DNA of 64,000 nucleotides, from NCBI RefSeq assembly GCF_003063645.1, contig NZ_NESJ01000009.1, positions 62,001-126,000 on the forward strand, written 5' to 3'. The DNA comes from Limnohabitans sp. 2KL-51. Its GTDB lineage: Bacteria > Pseudomonadota > Gammaproteobacteria > Burkholderiales > Burkholderiaceae_C. Position numbers and translations under genes: made by a program. Numbering within the stretch: position 1 is the first letter of the stretch; every line of letters begins with the position of its first letter. The notes beneath the pieces were generated by a model that saw nothing but the letters and a program-made list of their open reading frames with translations, ran no database searches and had not been told where the DNA came from. Shown in pieces: positions 18,959 through 29,855 of this stretch.

Positions 18959-19773
18959 GCCGACCTCCCGTTGTAGTCTTGCGCGGCCGAAGGGGCAGGG
19001 TAGTGGAAGGGCACCGGCCCATCGCTCAAGGCATGCACAAACTGGTAAATCAACGGGTCGGTGCTGGCCCGCAGCTCGGCAGGCGTGCCCTGCGCGGCCA
19101 CACCGCCGTGAGCCAGAATGACCACATGGTCGGCGATCTCAAAAGTCTCCGTCACGTCGTGCGACACCACGATGCTGGTGATGCCCAGGCTGTCGTTCAG
19201 GCGGCGAATCAATCGGGCCGCCGTGCCCAGCGAAATCGGGTCGAGGCCGGCAAAGGGCTCGTCGTACATGATCAGGTCCGGGTCCAGCGCAATGGCACGG
19301 GCCAGGGCCACGCGGCGGCTCATGCCGCCAGATATCTCGGAAGGCTTCAGGTCTCGCGCGCCGCGCAAACCCACCGCATCCAGCTTCATGAGCACGATGT
19401 CGCGGATCAGGTCTTCCGACAAACGGGTGTGTTCGCGCAAGGGAAAAGCCACGTTGTCGAACACGCTCATGTCGGTGAACAAAGCCCCAAATTGAAACAG
19501 CATGCCCATGCGACGACGGGCCGCATACAGCTCGGCTTGACGCATAGGGGTGACGTCTTGGCCATCAAACAAGAGCTGCCCTTGGCTCGAACGGATCTGG
19601 CCGCCAATAAGCCGCAGCACCGTGGTCTTGCCACCACCAGACACACCCATCAGGGCCGTGACTTGGCCACGCGGCACATTGAAGCTGAGATTCTTCAAAA
19701 TGACACGGTTGCCGTACCCGAAAGTCAGGTCGCGCAGCTCAACAAGTGGCGGTGGTGTGGATGGGGTGTTCAT
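18955..19773 (-). CDS. mlaF: Phospholipid ABC transporter ATP-binding protein MlaF
   Basis: A 272-residue ABC ATPase with Walker A GVSGGGKTTVLRL, signature SEISGGMSRRVALARA and Walker B LIMYDEPFAGLDP, as expected for MlaF, which powers phospholipid trafficking. ATG at 19771-19773 is used; the TTG three codons earlier is also open. Oddly, the ATG follows the T-run of the upstream gltD terminator directly and no Shine-Dalgarno sequence is visible, so the position of the promoter and the way translation starts are unclear. Confidence 0.93.
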   Translation of the reverse strand: MNTPSTPPPLVELRDLTFGYGNRVILKNLSFNVPRGQVTALMGVSGGGKTTVLRLIGGQIRSSQGQLLFDGQDVTPMRQAELYAARRRMGMLFQFGALFTDMSVFDNVAFPLREHTRLSEDLIRDIVLMKLDAVGLRGARDLKPSEISGGMSRRVALARAIALDPDLIMYDEPFAGLDPISLGTAARLIRRLNDSLGITSIVVSHDVTETFEIADHVVILAHGGVAAQGTPAELRASTDPLIYQFVHALSDGPVPFHYPAPSAAQDYNGRSA

Positions 19774-19774
19774 G

Positions 19775-19801
19775 AAAAACAAAAGCCGGAGGGGTCCGGC
19801 T
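19775..19801 (-). terminator. Rho-independent terminator after gltD, abutting mlaF
   Basis: On the minus strand AGCCGGA and TCCGGCT form a 7-bp stem around a CCCC loop, followed by TTTGTTTTTC and then the mlaF ATG. It lies about 80 bases after the gltD stop. It should end gltBD transcripts just before the mla operon. Confidence 0.7.
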
Positions 19802-19878
19802 CTTGTGATGTTAACGAACCAAGGTATACGCTTTGTAAACCTTAGCGGTATAGGGATTTTACCTATAAGCAGGTAGCC

Positions 19879-21360
19879 TTAGCGTGGCAGGTCGCTCTGA
19901 CCCATTAGGAACTCGTCCACCGATCGCGCCGCTTGGCGTCCTTCGCGAATGGCCCAGACCACCAGCGACTGACCACGGCGCATGTCGCCAGCGGCAAAGA
20001 CCTTGGGCACGTTGGTGGCGTAGCCACCAGTGAAGTCGGTGCTGGCCTTGGCGTTGCCACGGGCGTCCTTGTCAATGCCAAAGGCATCGAGCACGGTGGC
20101 CACCGGGTTGGTGAAGCCCATGGCCAGCAAAACCATGTCGGCTTTGTATTCTTTCTCGGTGCCGGGCACCTCGACCATCTTGCCGTCCTTGAATTCAACG
20201 TGCACCGTCTTCAAGCCGGTGAGCTTGCCTTTTTCACCGATGAACGCTTTGGTGGAGATGGCGAATTCGCGTTGCAACAGACCTTTTTCGGCGCTCTCGT
20301 CGTGGCTGGAGCTGGTGCGCAGCTTCATTGGCCAATAGGGCCAAATCATGGCCTTGTCTTCTTTTTCGGGAGGCTCGGGCATCACCTCGAACTGGGTCAC
20401 GCTGACTGCGCCATGGCGTGTGCTGGTGCCCACGCAGTCGCTGCCGGTGTCTCCTCCACCGATCACGATGACGTTTTTAGCGTCGGCACGCAACTGGCCC
20501 TGGACCTTGTCGCCTGCATTGACCTTGTTTTGCTGCGGCAAGAATTCCATCGCGAAATGGATACCGTCCAGGTCGCGACCGGGCACGGGCAAATCACGCG
20601 ACTGCTCGGAACCGCCCGTGAGCAACACGGCATCAAAGTCTTTCTTGAGCTGCTCGGCGCTGATGGTTTCCTTGGCCCAGTTGGTGACCTTGGAATCCTT
20701 GGGCCACTCGCCGACCAGCACGCTGGCTCGGATCTTCACGCCTTCGGCTTCGAGCTGCTGCACTCGGCGGTCGATGTGCGTCTTTTCCATCTTGAAGTCA
20801 GGGATGCCGTAACGCAGCAAACCACCCACGCGGTCGTTCTTTTCGAACAAGGTCACAGCATGACCCGCTCGCGCCAGCTGCTGCGCAGCAGCCAGGCCTG
20901 CGGGGCCTGCGCCGATCACAGCCACGGTCTTGCCGGTCTTGACTTTGGCGGGACGGGGCGTGACCCAGCCTTCGGCCCAAGCGCGGTCGATGATGGCGTG
21001 CTCAATCGACTTGATGCCCACGGCATCGTCGTTGAAGTTGACCACGCAAGCGGCTTCGCAAGGCGCGGGGCAAATACGGCCGGTGAACTCGGGGAAATTG
21101 TTGGTGCTGTGCAGGACCTCGATCGCGTTTTTCCAGTCGCCTTCAAACACCAGGTTGTTGAAGTCCGGAATGATGTTGTTGACTGGGCAGCCGCTGTTGC
21201 AAAACGGTGTGCCGCAGTCCATGCAGCGTGCTGCTTGGGTTTTGGATTGCTCTTCGGTCAAACCGATCACGAATTCGCCGTAGTTTTTCAGGCGCTCGGT
21301 GACGGGTTTGTAGCCCTCTTCGATGCGCTCAAATTCCATGAAGCCGGTGATTTTTCCCAT
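19879..21360 (-). CDS. gltD: Glutamate synthase small subunit
   Basis: GltD feeds electrons from NADPH through FAD and iron-sulfur clusters to GltB. The 493 residues carry the N-terminal cysteine clusters [17 protein letters not shown] and [12 protein letters not shown], the FAD motif [14 protein letters not shown], and the NADP-binding [11 protein letters not shown]. The C-terminal [14 protein letters not shown] matches the family. It follows gltB by 30 bases in the same direction. Confidence 0.97.
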   Translation of the reverse strand: MGKITGFMEFERIEEGYKPVTERLKNYGEFVIGLTEEQSKTQAARCMDCGTPFCNSGCPVNNIIPDFNNLVFEGDWKNAIEVLHSTNNFPEFTGRICPAPCEAACVVNFNDDAVGIKSIEHAIIDRAWAEGWVTPRPAKVKTGKTVAVIGAGPAGLAAAQQLARAGHAVTLFEKNDRVGGLLRYGIPDFKMEKTHIDRRVQQLEAEGVKIRASVLVGEWPKDSKVTNWAKETISAEQLKKDFDAVLLTGGSEQSRDLPVPGRDLDGIHFAMEFLPQQNKVNAGDKVQGQLRADAKNVIVIGGGDTGSDCVGTSTRHGAVSVTQFEVMPEPPEKEDKAMIWPYWPMKLRTSSSHDESAEKGLLQREFAISTKAFIGEKGKLTGLKTVHVEFKDGKMVEVPGTEKEYKADMVLLAMGFTNPVATVLDAFGIDKDARGNAKASTDFTGGYATNVPKVFAAGDMRRGQSLVVWAIREGRQAARSVDEFLMGQSDLPR

Positions 21361-21390
21361 GATGCTATTCCTTCAATCTTGACGTTCGGC

Positions 21391-24300
21391 TCAGGCGGCC
21401 ACGGGCTGGGCGGCCTTGGCCGCGCTCGCCACTTTGCGCGCGTTGATCTCGCCCAAGGCGCGCTTGTATTCGTTCGGGAACACTTTCACGAACTTGGCGC
21501 GTGCCGTGGCCCAGTGGTCCAGCAGTTCGCGCGCACGCTGGCTGCCGGTCCACTTGTGGTGGTCTTCCAGCAGTTTCTTGAGTTGCGCTTCGTCGGCTTG
21601 GTCGCGGTGCCAGACCTTGCGGTCCACTTGCGCTTCTTGCTCGGTCGCTGTCAGCACTTTTTCCATGCTGACCATGGCGGTGTTGCAGCGCGAAGCGAAC
21701 TCGCCGTCTTCGTCGTACACATAAGCGATACCGCCGCTCATGCCTGCGCCGAAGTTGCGGCCGGTTTTACCCAAGACCGCGACAGTGCCGCCGGTCATGT
21801 ATTCGCAACCGTGGTCGCCAGTGCCTTCGACGACCGCCGTCGCGCCCGACAGGCGTACCGCGAAACGCTCACCGGCCACGCCCGCGAAGAAGGCTTCACC
21901 GGTGGTCGCGCCGTACATGACGGTGTTGCCCACGATGATGTTTTGCGAGGCCACGCCACGGAACTCCAAGCTCGGGCGCACCACGATGCGACCGCCCGAC
22001 AAACCTTTGCCGGTGTAGTCGTTGGCCTCACCAATCAGGTACAGCGTAATGCCCTTGGCCAGGAATGCACCAAAGGACTGACCGCCCGTGCCTTCGAGCT
22101 GGATGCGCAGGGTGTCATCAGGCAAACCTTCGGGGTGCACCTTGGTCACCGCACCGGACAACATGGCACCGACCGAGCGGTTCACGTTGCGGGCGACTTC
22201 CATGAACTGGACTTTTTCGCCCTTGTCGATGGCAGCGCGGCTCTTGGCGATCAGCACGTTGTCCAGGGCTTTTTCGAGGCCGTGGTCTTGGGTGTCCACA
22301 TGGCGCACAGCCACAGTAGAGGACACTTGCGGCACAGCCAGCAAGCGACCAAAGTCCAGGCCCTTGGCTTTCCAGTGTTCCACACCGCTCTTCATGTCGA
22401 GCAGGTCGGCGCGACCCACCAAGTCGTCAAACTTGGCAATGCCCAGCTGAGCCATGATCTGGCGCACTTCTTCGGCGATGAAGAAGAAATAGTTCACGAC
22501 ATGCTCGGGCTTGCCGGTGAACTTGGCGCGCAAAGTCGGGTCTTGCGTGGCCACGCCCACGGGGCAGGTGTTCAGATGGCATTTGCGCATCATGATGCAG
22601 CCCTCGACCACCAGCGGTGCGGTGGCAAATCCGAACTCGTCAGCGCCCAATAAAGCACCAATCGCCACGTCACGGCCGGTCTTCATCTGGCCATCAGCCT
22701 GCACACGGATACGACCACGCAGGCCGTTGAGCACCAGGGTCTGCTGGGTTTCGGCCAGTCCGATTTCCCAAGGTGAGCCAGCATGCTTGACCGACGACCA
22801 GGGCGATGCGCCCGTGCCGCCGTCGTGGCCAGCGATCACCACGTGGTCGGCCTTGCACTTGGCCACACCGGCGGCAATCGTGCCCACGCCGATTTCGGAC
22901 ACGAGTTTCACGCTGATGTCGCTGTGCGGGGCCACGTTCTTCAGGTCGTGGATCAGCTGGGCCAAGTCCTCGATGGAGTAGATGTCATGGTGCGGAGGTG
23001 GCGAGATCAAACCGACACCGGGCACCGAATGGCGCAGCTTGCCGATGTAATCGGACACTTTACCGCCAGGCAACTGGCCGCCTTCACCGGGTTTGGCACC
23101 CTGGGCCATCTTGATCTGGATCTGGTCGGCGCTGGACAGGTATTCGGCCGTCACACCGAAGCGGCCCGACGCGACTTGTTTGATCTTGGAGCGCAGGCTG
23201 TCACCGGCGGCCAAAGGCATGTCCACTTCGACGTTTTCTGCACCGATCACACTCTTCAAGGAATCGCCCAACTTGATCGGGATGCCTCTGAGTTCGTTGC
23301 GGTAACGGTTGGCGTCTTCACCGCCCTCGCCCGTGTTGCTCTTGCCGCCGATGCGGTTCATGGCCACGGCCAGAGTGGCGTGCGCTTCGGTGGAGATCGA
23401 GCCCAGCGACATCGCGCCGGTGGCGAAACGTTTGACGATTTCGGCCGCAGGCTCGACTTGCTCCAGCGGGATGGCTTTGGACGGGTCGATCTTGAACTCG
23501 AACAGGCCGCGCAGCGTCATGTGGCGCTTGCTTTGGTCGTTGATGATCTGCGCGTATTCCTTGTAGGTGCTGAAGTTGTTGGCACGGGTGGAGTGCTGCA
23601 ACTTGGCGATCGCATCCGGCGTCCACATGTGCTCTTCACCACGGGCGCGCCAGGCGTATTCGCCGCCAGCGTCGAGCATGGTGGCCAGGATCGGGTCGTC
23701 GCCAAATGCAGCGGCGTGCATCCGGAAGGCTTCTTCGGCGATCTCGAACACGCCAATGCCGCCCACGCGGCTGGAAGTGCCGGTGAAGTACTTGTTGATG
23801 GTTTCGGTGTTGATCCCAATGGCTTCAAACAACTGTGAACCGCAATACGACATGTAGGTCGACACGCCCATCTTGGACATGATCTTGGACAGGCCCTTGC
23901 CGATCGCCTTGACGTAGTTGTAGAGGGCTTTCTCGGCGGACAAATCGCCGGGCAACTCTTTGTGCAGCGCGGCCAAGGTTTCCATGGCCAGGTAAGGGTG
24001 CACGGCTTCGGCGCCGTAACCGGCCAGCACCGCAAAGTGGTGCACTTCGCGGGCAGTGCCGGTCTCGACCACCAAACCAGCCGTGGTGCGCAGGCCCGCA
24101 GTGACCAGGTGCTGGTGGATGCTGGAGAGCGCCAGCAGTGCGGGCACGGCCACTTGGGTGGCGTTCACGCCCCGGTCGCTGATGATCAAGATGTTGTGGC
24201 CGCCCTTGATGGCGTCCACTGCTTCGGCGCACAGCGATGCCAGCTTGGCTTCCACGCCTTCGCGGCCCCACAACGCGGGGTAAGTGATGTCCAGCGTCGC

Positions 24301-26115
24301 ACTCTTGAACTTGCCCTTAGTGGCTTGCTCGATGTTGCGCAGCTTGGCCATGTCGGCGAAGTCCAGGATCGGCTGGCTCACTTCGAGGCGCATAGGCGGG
24401 TTGACCTGGTTGATGTCCAGCAAGTTCGGCTTGGGGCCGATGAAGGACACCAGCGACATCACGATCGCTTCGCGGATCGGGTCAATCGGGGGGTTGGTCA
24501 CCTGCGCGAACAACTGCTTGAAGTAGTTGTACAGCGGCTTGTTTTTGTCGGACAGAACGGCCAGTGGGCTGTCGTTGCCCATGGAGCCAATGGCTTCTTC
24601 ACCGGCCGAGGCCATGGGGGCCAACAAGAACTTGATGTCTTCTTGTGTGGTGCCAAAGGCTTGTTGCAGGTCGAGCAAGGCCACATCAGAAGCGGGGGCC
24701 AAAGGGGCCGCGGCGACGTCGTCCAGCTTGACGCGCAGGTTTTCTATCCACTGCTTGTAAGGTTTGGCGCTGGCCAAACCGGCCTTCAACTCTTCGTCGT
24801 TGATCATGCGGCCTTGTTCCAGATCGATCAGGAACATCTTGCCCGGCTGCAGACGCCACTTGCGCACGATCTTGCTTTCAGGAATCGGCAGCACGCCGGT
24901 CTCCGAACCCATGATGACCATGTCGTCGTCGGTGATGATGTAGCGCGATGGGCGCAGGCCGTTGCGGTCCAGTGTGGCGCCAATCTGGCGGCCGTCGGTG
25001 AACACGATCGAGGCGGGGCCGTCCCAGGGCTCCAGCATCGCGGCGTGGTATTCATAAAAGGCCTTGCGGCGCTCGTCCATGGTGGTGTGCTGCTCCCAAG
25101 GCTCGGGGATCATCATCATCACGGCCTGGCTGATGGGGTAGCCCGCCATCGTCAGCAGTTCTAGGCAGTTGTCAAAGGTAGCGGTGTCAGACTGACCGGC
25201 GAAGCTGATGGGGTAGAGCTTTTGCAGGTCGGCGGCCAACACGGGCGAAGACATCACGCCTTCACGCGCCTTCATCCAGTTGTAGTTGCCCTTGACGGTG
25301 TTGATCTCACCGTTGTGCGCTACATAGCGGTAGGGGTGGGCCAATGGCCACTCGGGGAAGGTGTTGGTGGAAAAACGCTGGTGCACCAGGCCCAGGGCCG
25401 AGACGCAGCGCTCGTCTTGCAGATCCAGGTAATAGGTGCCCACTTGGTCGGCAAGCAGCAAGCCCTTGTACACCGCGGTGCGGCTGGACATGCTGGGGAT
25501 GTAGTACTCGTTGCTGTGCGTCAAGTTCAGTGCCTGGATGGCGGCACTGGCCGTCTTGCGGATCACGTACAGCTTGCGCTCCAGCGCGTCTTGCACGATC
25601 ACATCGGCACCACGTCCGATGAAAATCTGCCGCATGACCGGCTCTTTTTCACGCACGGTGGGCGACATGGGCATGTCGCGGTTCACAGGCACATCGCGCC
25701 AGCCCAGCACCACTTGGCCTTCGGCCTTGACCGCGCGTTCCAGCTCTTGCTCGCAAGCCATGCGTGAAGCATGTTCTTTGGGCAAGAAGACCATGCCGAC
25801 GCCGTATTCACCAAAGGGTGGCAGCGCCACGCCCACAGAGCCGTCAGGGGCCGTTCCAGCCCGGGCCATCTCTTCGCGGTACAGCGCATCGGGCAGCTGA
25901 ATCAAGATACCAGCACCGTCGCCCATGAGCGCATCGGCGCCCACCGCACCCCGGTGGTCCAGGTTTTGCAAAATCTGCAGTGCCTGGGTGACGATGGCGT
26001 GCGTCTTGTGTCCTTTAATGTGGGCGACAAAGCCGACACCGCAAGCATCGTGTTCATTGGCCGGATCGTACAAACCGGTCGATTGGAAATGTTCTTTTGC
26101 ACTGGCCGAAGTCAT
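21391..26115 (-). CDS. gltB: Glutamate synthase large subunit
   Basis: GltB makes two glutamates from glutamine and 2-oxoglutarate, the GOGAT half of ammonia assimilation. The 1574-residue protein has a 24-residue propeptide before the nucleophile Cys25 (DACGVGF), an N-terminal glutaminase domain, the FMN/synthase domain ([23 protein letters not shown]-type stretch, [13 protein letters not shown]), the 3Fe-4S cysteines in [16 protein letters not shown], and the C-terminal beta-helix with repeated GG motifs. Full length. It is the first gene of gltBD. Confidence 0.98.
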   Translation of the reverse strand: MTSASAKEHFQSTGLYDPANEHDACGVGFVAHIKGHKTHAIVTQALQILQNLDHRGAVGADALMGDGAGILIQLPDALYREEMARAGTAPDGSVGVALPPFGEYGVGMVFLPKEHASRMACEQELERAVKAEGQVVLGWRDVPVNRDMPMSPTVREKEPVMRQIFIGRGADVIVQDALERKLYVIRKTASAAIQALNLTHSNEYYIPSMSSRTAVYKGLLLADQVGTYYLDLQDERCVSALGLVHQRFSTNTFPEWPLAHPYRYVAHNGEINTVKGNYNWMKAREGVMSSPVLAADLQKLYPISFAGQSDTATFDNCLELLTMAGYPISQAVMMMIPEPWEQHTTMDERRKAFYEYHAAMLEPWDGPASIVFTDGRQIGATLDRNGLRPSRYIITDDDMVIMGSETGVLPIPESKIVRKWRLQPGKMFLIDLEQGRMINDEELKAGLASAKPYKQWIENLRVKLDDVAAAPLAPASDVALLDLQQAFGTTQEDIKFLLAPMASAGEEAIGSMGNDSPLAVLSDKNKPLYNYFKQLFAQVTNPPIDPIREAIVMSLVSFIGPKPNLLDINQVNPPMRLEVSQPILDFADMAKLRNIEQATKGKFKSATLDITYPALWGREGVEAKLASLCAEAVDAIKGGHNILIISDRGVNATQVAVPALLALSSIHQHLVTAGLRTTAGLVVETGTAREVHHFAVLAGYGAEAVHPYLAMETLAALHKELPGDLSAEKALYNYVKAIGKGLSKIMSKMGVSTYMSYCGSQLFEAIGINTETINKYFTGTSSRVGGIGVFEIAEEAFRMHAAAFGDDPILATMLDAGGEYAWRARGEEHMWTPDAIAKLQHSTRANNFSTYKEYAQIINDQSKRHMTLRGLFEFKIDPSKAIPLEQVEPAAEIVKRFATGAMSLGSISTEAHATLAVAMNRIGGKSNTGEGGEDANRYRNELRGIPIKLGDSLKSVIGAENVEVDMPLAAGDSLRSKIKQVASGRFGVTAEYLSSADQIQIKMAQGAKPGEGGQLPGGKVSDYIGKLRHSVPGVGLISPPPHHDIYSIEDLAQLIHDLKNVAPHSDISVKLVSEIGVGTIAAGVAKCKADHVVIAGHDGGTGASPWSSVKHAGSPWEIGLAETQQTLVLNGLRGRIRVQADGQMKTGRDVAIGALLGADEFGFATAPLVVEGCIMMRKCHLNTCPVGVATQDPTLRAKFTGKPEHVVNYFFFIAEEVRQIMAQLGIAKFDDLVGRADLLDMKSGVEHWKAKGLDFGRLLAVPQVSSTVAVRHVDTQDHGLEKALDNVLIAKSRAAIDKGEKVQFMEVARNVNRSVGAMLSGAVTKVHPEGLPDDTLRIQLEGTGGQSFGAFLAKGITLYLIGEANDYTGKGLSGGRIVVRPSLEFRGVASQNIIVGNTVMYGATTGEAFFAGVAGERFAVRLSGATAVVEGTGDHGCEYMTGGTVAVLGKTGRNFGAGMSGGIAYVYDEDGEFASRCNTAMVSMEKVLTATEQEAQVDRKVWHRDQADEAQLKKLLEDHHKWTGSQRARELLDHWATARAKFVKVFPNEYKRALGEINARKVASAAKAAQPVAA

Positions 26116-26182
26116 GGGCGCTCCTAAGGGTTTTCACGCAGACCGAGGAGTGTAGTGCACAGCAGCATCCATGCCAAACATT

Positions 26183-26207
26183 TTAATTGGGGTCAGATCC
26201 CAATTAA
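26183..26207. repeat. Left boundary palindrome of the transposase unit
   Basis: A 25-base imperfect palindrome with arms TTAATTGGG and CCCAATTAA around a GTCAGAT centre. The right boundary (26973-26997) is its reverse complement with a single difference. Together they bracket the transposase gene as inverted terminal elements. Confidence 0.8.
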
Positions 26208-26231
26208 TTTCGCTTTTGGGTCGACTTTGAT

Positions 26232-26256
26232 TTAATTGGGGACAGATTCAATTGGG
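26232..26256. repeat. Internal third copy of the TTAATTGGGG palindrome
   Basis: A related sequence, TTAATTGGGGACAGAT followed by TCAATTGGG, in the same orientation as the left boundary and 49 bases inside it. It covers the stop codon of the transposase gene (TGA at 26248-26250, minus strand), so the gene end and the repeat are merged. Confidence 0.7.
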
Positions 26257-26943
26257 CATTTTATTAAATGGCCGCCCGGCCTTGCCTGGCATTAGTCGGC
26301 GCGCTGTGGATTGCTGCAATTGCCCTACAAAATCGGCCGTCCCCAAGGCCCAACCCGACAAAGCGCTTTGCGTCAACTGCTCCTTTTGGGACTGCGCCAA
26401 ACCGCTTTGCACCAAATCGGCATAGGCCGCTTCGCGCGCAAATGGCGTGTTGCCCAAGCCCCAAAACAGGGCGTGCGGCGTCACCCACTTGTCACTCAAC
26501 TGCCCAATACAGTGCCTATGACTGGACCATTTGAAGTCAGCAGCCTGCCCAACCATGCCTGCCCGCACCGGGTTCAGGTCGATGTAAACCATGCACGCCA
26601 AAAGATAACGCTCACTCTCAATCAGGTTGCTGCGGTAGCGCCCTTCCCACAATGTGCCGGTGCGCTGGTGCCGTAAATTGAAGTAACGCACATAGGCCCG
26701 GCCTACAGCCTGCATCATCTGCGGCAAGCCAGTGTCGGTTTCGGGTGTGAGCAGCAAATGAAAATGGTTGTCCATGATCACGTAAGCATGGATGGCCACC
26801 TTGAAAGTTTGCGCATGCTCTTGCCACAGCGTCAGCAAACGCTCGCGGTCCGCATCGTCGCGCACGATGGCCTGGCGGTCATTGCCGCGCTGGATGATGT
26901 GGTGGGAATAGCCTGCAACGGTCAGGCGGGGTTGGCGTGCCAT
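26248..26943 (-). mobile_element. REP-associated tyrosine transposase (Y1/HUH superfamily)
   Basis: The 231-residue protein is a Y1_Tnp-type single-strand transposase: start MARQPRLTVAGYSHHIIQRGND, HUH motif in YVIMDNHFHLLLTPE, the tyrosine helix region QMMQAVGRAYVRYFNLRHQRTG, and GTLWEGRYRSNLIESERYLL with YIDLNPVRAGMV typical of RAYT proteins. Such domesticated transposases act on REP-like palindromes. The gene is intact and bracketed by inverted copies of a TTAATTGGGG palindrome. It stands between gltB and a methyltransferase gene, and nothing suggests cargo. Confidence 0.92.
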
Positions 26944-26972
26944 GAGAAAACTCCCGAATTGATAGCGCCAGT

Positions 26973-26997
26973 TTAATTGGGATCTGACCCTAATTAA
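26973..26997. repeat. Right boundary palindrome of the transposase unit
   Basis: TTAATTGGGATCTGACCC followed by TAATTAA, the inverted counterpart of 26183-26207 (24 of 25 positions). It lies 30 bases upstream of the transposase start codon and 16 bases past the stop of the next gene. Confidence 0.8.
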
Positions 26998-27012
26998 CCA
27001 ATTAGTTCCAGG

Positions 27013-27888
27013 TCAGACTGCCTGAGGTTGAGCGATCAGGGTATAGCGCCCCCCCATCAGTGCCTCCACCCCAAACTCCTGGAGCAGAGCCTGCAAGCGC
27101 TCTCCTGATGCGCGCTTTTTCTGCCCGATGTACTTCGCCAGAATCAACTCGTTCTTCATCGAGTGCTCCCAGCCCACCAGTTCGGTCACGGTCACTTGGT
27201 AGCCTTGTGACTCCAGGTAAAGGCAACGCAGCACGTTGGTGAGCTGACTGCCAATTTCGCGGGTGTGCAGGGGGTGACGCCACAGTTCGGCCAAAGGCGT
27301 GCGCTGCAAATTGAGCGCCTTGTTCTGGTTGAGTGCCCGGGCCAGTTCGGCCTGGCAACAAGGCACCAGCACCATGAAGCGGGCCTTCTTTTGCAGGCCA
27401 AAGGCGATGGCGTCGTCGGTGGCGGTGTCGCAGGCATGCAGCGCGGTGACCACGTCGATCTGTTCCGGCAAGTCGGTGCTTTGGGTGGAGTCGGCCACGC
27501 TGACGTTCAAAAAGCGCATGCGATCAAAGCCCAATTTTTGAGCCAACGCTTTCGACGATTCCACCAGTTCGCTGCGCGTTTCGATGCCGTAGATCGTGCC
27601 CCGACCCAGGGCTTTGAAAAACAAGTCGTAAATGATGAAGCCCAGATACGACTTACCCGCACCATGATCGGCCAGCGTGGGACCGGTGTCGCTGGCGGGC
27701 AACTCTTTGAGCAGTTTTTCGATGAACTGGAACAGGTGGTAAACCTGCTTGAGCTTGCGGCGCGAGTCCTGGTTGAGCTTACCCTCGCGGGTCAGGATGT
27801 GCAGTTCTTTGAGCAGCTCCAGCGACTGACCAGGTCTAAGATCGAGGTCCAGTGGTTTGGGGTCAATGCTGAGTTTGTGTTTTGGCAT
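27013..27888 (-). CDS. SAM-dependent methyltransferase of the Methyltransf_32 type
   Basis: A 291-residue protein with a glycine-rich SAM loop LADHGAGKSYLGFIIYD and the family pattern VTALHACDTATDDAIAFGL, followed by MVLVPCCQAELAR. These match the METTL25/Methyltransf_32 group, whose bacterial substrates are not known to me. ATG at 27886-27888 (MPKHKLSIDPKPLDLDLRPG) is chosen; the frame is open 25 codons further but that stretch has no family character. C-terminal motif SMKNELILAKYIGQK may bind nucleic acid by its charge (inference). Confidence 0.8.
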   Translation of the reverse strand: MPKHKLSIDPKPLDLDLRPGQSLELLKELHILTREGKLNQDSRRKLKQVYHLFQFIEKLLKELPASDTGPTLADHGAGKSYLGFIIYDLFFKALGRGTIYGIETRSELVESSKALAQKLGFDRMRFLNVSVADSTQSTDLPEQIDVVTALHACDTATDDAIAFGLQKKARFMVLVPCCQAELARALNQNKALNLQRTPLAELWRHPLHTREIGSQLTNVLRCLYLESQGYQVTVTELVGWEHSMKNELILAKYIGQKKRASGERLQALLQEFGVEALMGGRYTLIAQPQAV

Positions 27889-28092
27889 GTATCCATTGAA
27901 CCTATTTTTTGACTTTTCATTTAGACAGATTGATGCCGTTGCAACCCTGTATTTCTTCCACAACTTGGAAGAATTTCATGGTTGAGCCCCCTCGGTCGCC
28001 ATGCAAACGGTGTGCGCATCACTGCAGGCAACATCTTGATTGGGGACAACACCACCAAATGACACTCTATTCGGGGTTTACGAATGACCGAC
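27889..28092. other. Intergenic stretch, no gene recognised
   Basis: About 200 AT-richer bases between two minus-strand genes. It should hold the promoter of the Methyltransf_32 gene. A GATTGGGGACA at 28037-28047 recalls the core of the transposase palindromes but has no partner arm. I see no conserved small frame. Confidence 0.4.
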
Positions 28093-28647
28093 TCAGTCGT
28101 GTGGCCCTACATCCAACTTTTTCCAGCCCTCAGCCCCCAGCTTGTCCATCGTCTGAATGTTGGTTTGATAAATCATTTCGGCTTCGGGGAAAGCCTCCAC
28201 CGCCCGGTCGATGCTTTCCTCGCGCAGCAGGTGCAACGTGGGGTAAGGCGAGCGGTTGGTGAAATTGCCGATGTCATCCGGCTCGGTGTCGGCAAACTGG
28301 AATTGCGGGTGAAAACTCGCCACCTGAAACACGCCCTCCAAATCGAGCTCTTGCAAAACGGCGTCGGCTTCGTCCAGAAAATCGTTGAACTCCAGAAAAT
28401 CCTGCAGCATTTGCGGCACGATCAAGAGCACGGTCTCACGCTTTTCGGCTTCCATAGCGACCAGTGCCTGTAACTGCTCAATCAACTCGTCGCGCAGGCC
28501 CTCAAGGCCTTTGGCCTCGCTCAGCACGTAATGGATCTGGCCCTTGACATGCGGGGCTTTGGCAAAAGGGCACAGGTTGAGGCCAATCACGGCGCGCTCA
28601 AGCCAGCGCACGGTGTCGACAATTTCGGGGATGTTCAGGTCGGTCAT
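28093..28647 (-). CDS. DUF1415 family protein
   Basis: A 184-residue protein matching DUF1415: start TDLNIPEIVDTVRWLERAVIGLNLCPFAK with the hallmark LNLCPFAK, then TLLIVPQMLQDFLEFNDFLD and FQVASFHPQFQFAD. No biochemical role is established to my knowledge. ATG at 28645-28647 overlaps the stop of the upstream MFS gene, so the two may be coupled; the longer open frame upstream lies inside the MFS gene. Confidence 0.88.
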   Translation of the reverse strand: MTDLNIPEIVDTVRWLERAVIGLNLCPFAKAPHVKGQIHYVLSEAKGLEGLRDELIEQLQALVAMEAEKRETVLLIVPQMLQDFLEFNDFLDEADAVLQELDLEGVFQVASFHPQFQFADTEPDDIGNFTNRSPYPTLHLLREESIDRAVEAFPEAEMIYQTNIQTMDKLGAEGWKKLDVGPHD

Positions 28648-29855
28648 GAGCGAGATTGTGCCTGCGAGAGCAAGCGCCCAGCGGCCCAAGCCAGCACCGC
28701 ACCCACCGCACAACACCCCAGGGTCAAAAGCGGGGTGAGTTGCCAGCCGCCAGCGTGCGCCGCCAAGGCCGCCACCACGGGCGGTCCCACAAACTGGCCC
28801 AGAGCAGACAACTGCTGCACCCAGCCCACTGTGGTGGCCACTTGCTGCTCACCCGGGGCCAGACGCACCGCCAGGCTGAACAGCGTGCCCGGCACCAAGC
28901 CGCCCATGCCCGAGAAGAACAGCACCCCGGCAAAGCGCAGCCACGGCCACCCCTCGGTAACGGCGGCAAATGCCAGCGTGCTGCCCAAAGCCATGGCGCC
29001 AAAGCCCAGCCACAGCGTGGTGCGGGGGGCCCAGCCGCGTTGCAGCAATCGACCAGACGCCATGTTGCCGGCGATGTTCACCGCAGCCGCCAGCGCCGTG
29101 AGCACACCCAGCAGCGCCCCGCTCACGCCAGCGGCGGCATAAATGGACGGCAAAAACCCGACCACCGCCAACCACTGCCCGGAATACATGCCAAAGGTGA
29201 GCGCCACCAGCCAGGGGCCGCGAGCCCCCAAGGTGCTGCGCAAGCGCTGCCAGGACCCTACCGCGCCATGCGATTGCCGTGGTTGTGCAGCCACCGGATC
29301 GGCGGGCACCGCCCGCAGCAAAGCCGCCGCCATGGCCAGCGACACCATCGCAAACAAACCCCACCAAGCATTCCAGCCCCAAGCCGGAATGAACAGCGGC
29401 CCGGCCAACAGGGCCAGCGCCGTCCCCGTGGGCATGTACGCGCCCCACACGCCCAGCATGCCGGGCAGTTGGGCCACAGGCACCAGGCGACGAATCAAGG
29501 CGGGAGCGGGCAAGGCTACCAGCAAAAAACCCAAGCCTTCGATGGCCCGCAGTGCCAGCAAAGCGGTGACCGAGGTCGCGAATGCGCCCAAGCCACTGGC
29601 CAGCGCCAGCAGGCACAAGCCGCGCACCATGCTGCGCCGAAGGCCCATGCCATCGGCCCACAAGCCCATGAACACCGCCAGGCTCATGCCGGCGAGCTGC
29701 ACCATGGACAAGAGGAAACCGGACTGCACCAGCGTCAGGCCCAGCTCGGCCTGCAGCGCCGGCAAGGCGGGCGGCAGCTTGCCTACCTGCAAGGCCGCCA
29801 CGCCGCCTGCGAGGACGACAATCCAGGCGGCGCGCTGGGCGGGCACCAGACTCAC
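28644..29855 (-). CDS. Major facilitator superfamily transporter (CynX/NimT-like)
   Basis: A 403-residue protein with 12 predicted membrane segments. The loop LWADGMGLRRSMV between segments 2 and 3 is the MFS signature motif in variant form. GLGFLLVALPAPALIRRL, a short central loop (AVPADPVAAQPRQSHG) and a mirrored second half are visible. It resembles CynX/NimT-type carriers; the substrate is unknown. Its ATG overlaps the dgt stop and its stop overlaps the DUF1415 start, so the three genes form a tight unit. Confidence 0.85.
   Translation of the reverse strand: MSLVPAQRAAWIVVLAGGVAALQVGKLPPALPALQAELGLTLVQSGFLLSMVQLAGMSLAVFMGLWADGMGLRRSMVRGLCLLALASGLGAFATSVTALLALRAIEGLGFLLVALPAPALIRRLVPVAQLPGMLGVWGAYMPTGTALALLAGPLFIPAWGWNAWWGLFAMVSLAMAAALLRAVPADPVAAQPRQSHGAVGSWQRLRSTLGARGPWLVALTFGMYSGQWLAVVGFLPSIYAAAGVSGALLGVLTALAAAVNIAGNMASGRLLQRGWAPRTTLWLGFGAMALGSTLAFAAVTEGWPWLRFAGVLFFSGMGGLVPGTLFSLAVRLAPGEQQVATTVGWVQQLSALGQFVGPPVVAALAAHAGGWQLTPLLTLGCCAVGAVLAWAAGRLLSQAQSRS

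Noticed and set aside
19933-22653. Long plus-strand open frame of about 900 codons opposite gltD/gltB
   Set aside because: It is antisense to two conserved full-length genes, rich in His/Gly/Val as expected of a high-GC shadow frame, and has no recognisable domain.
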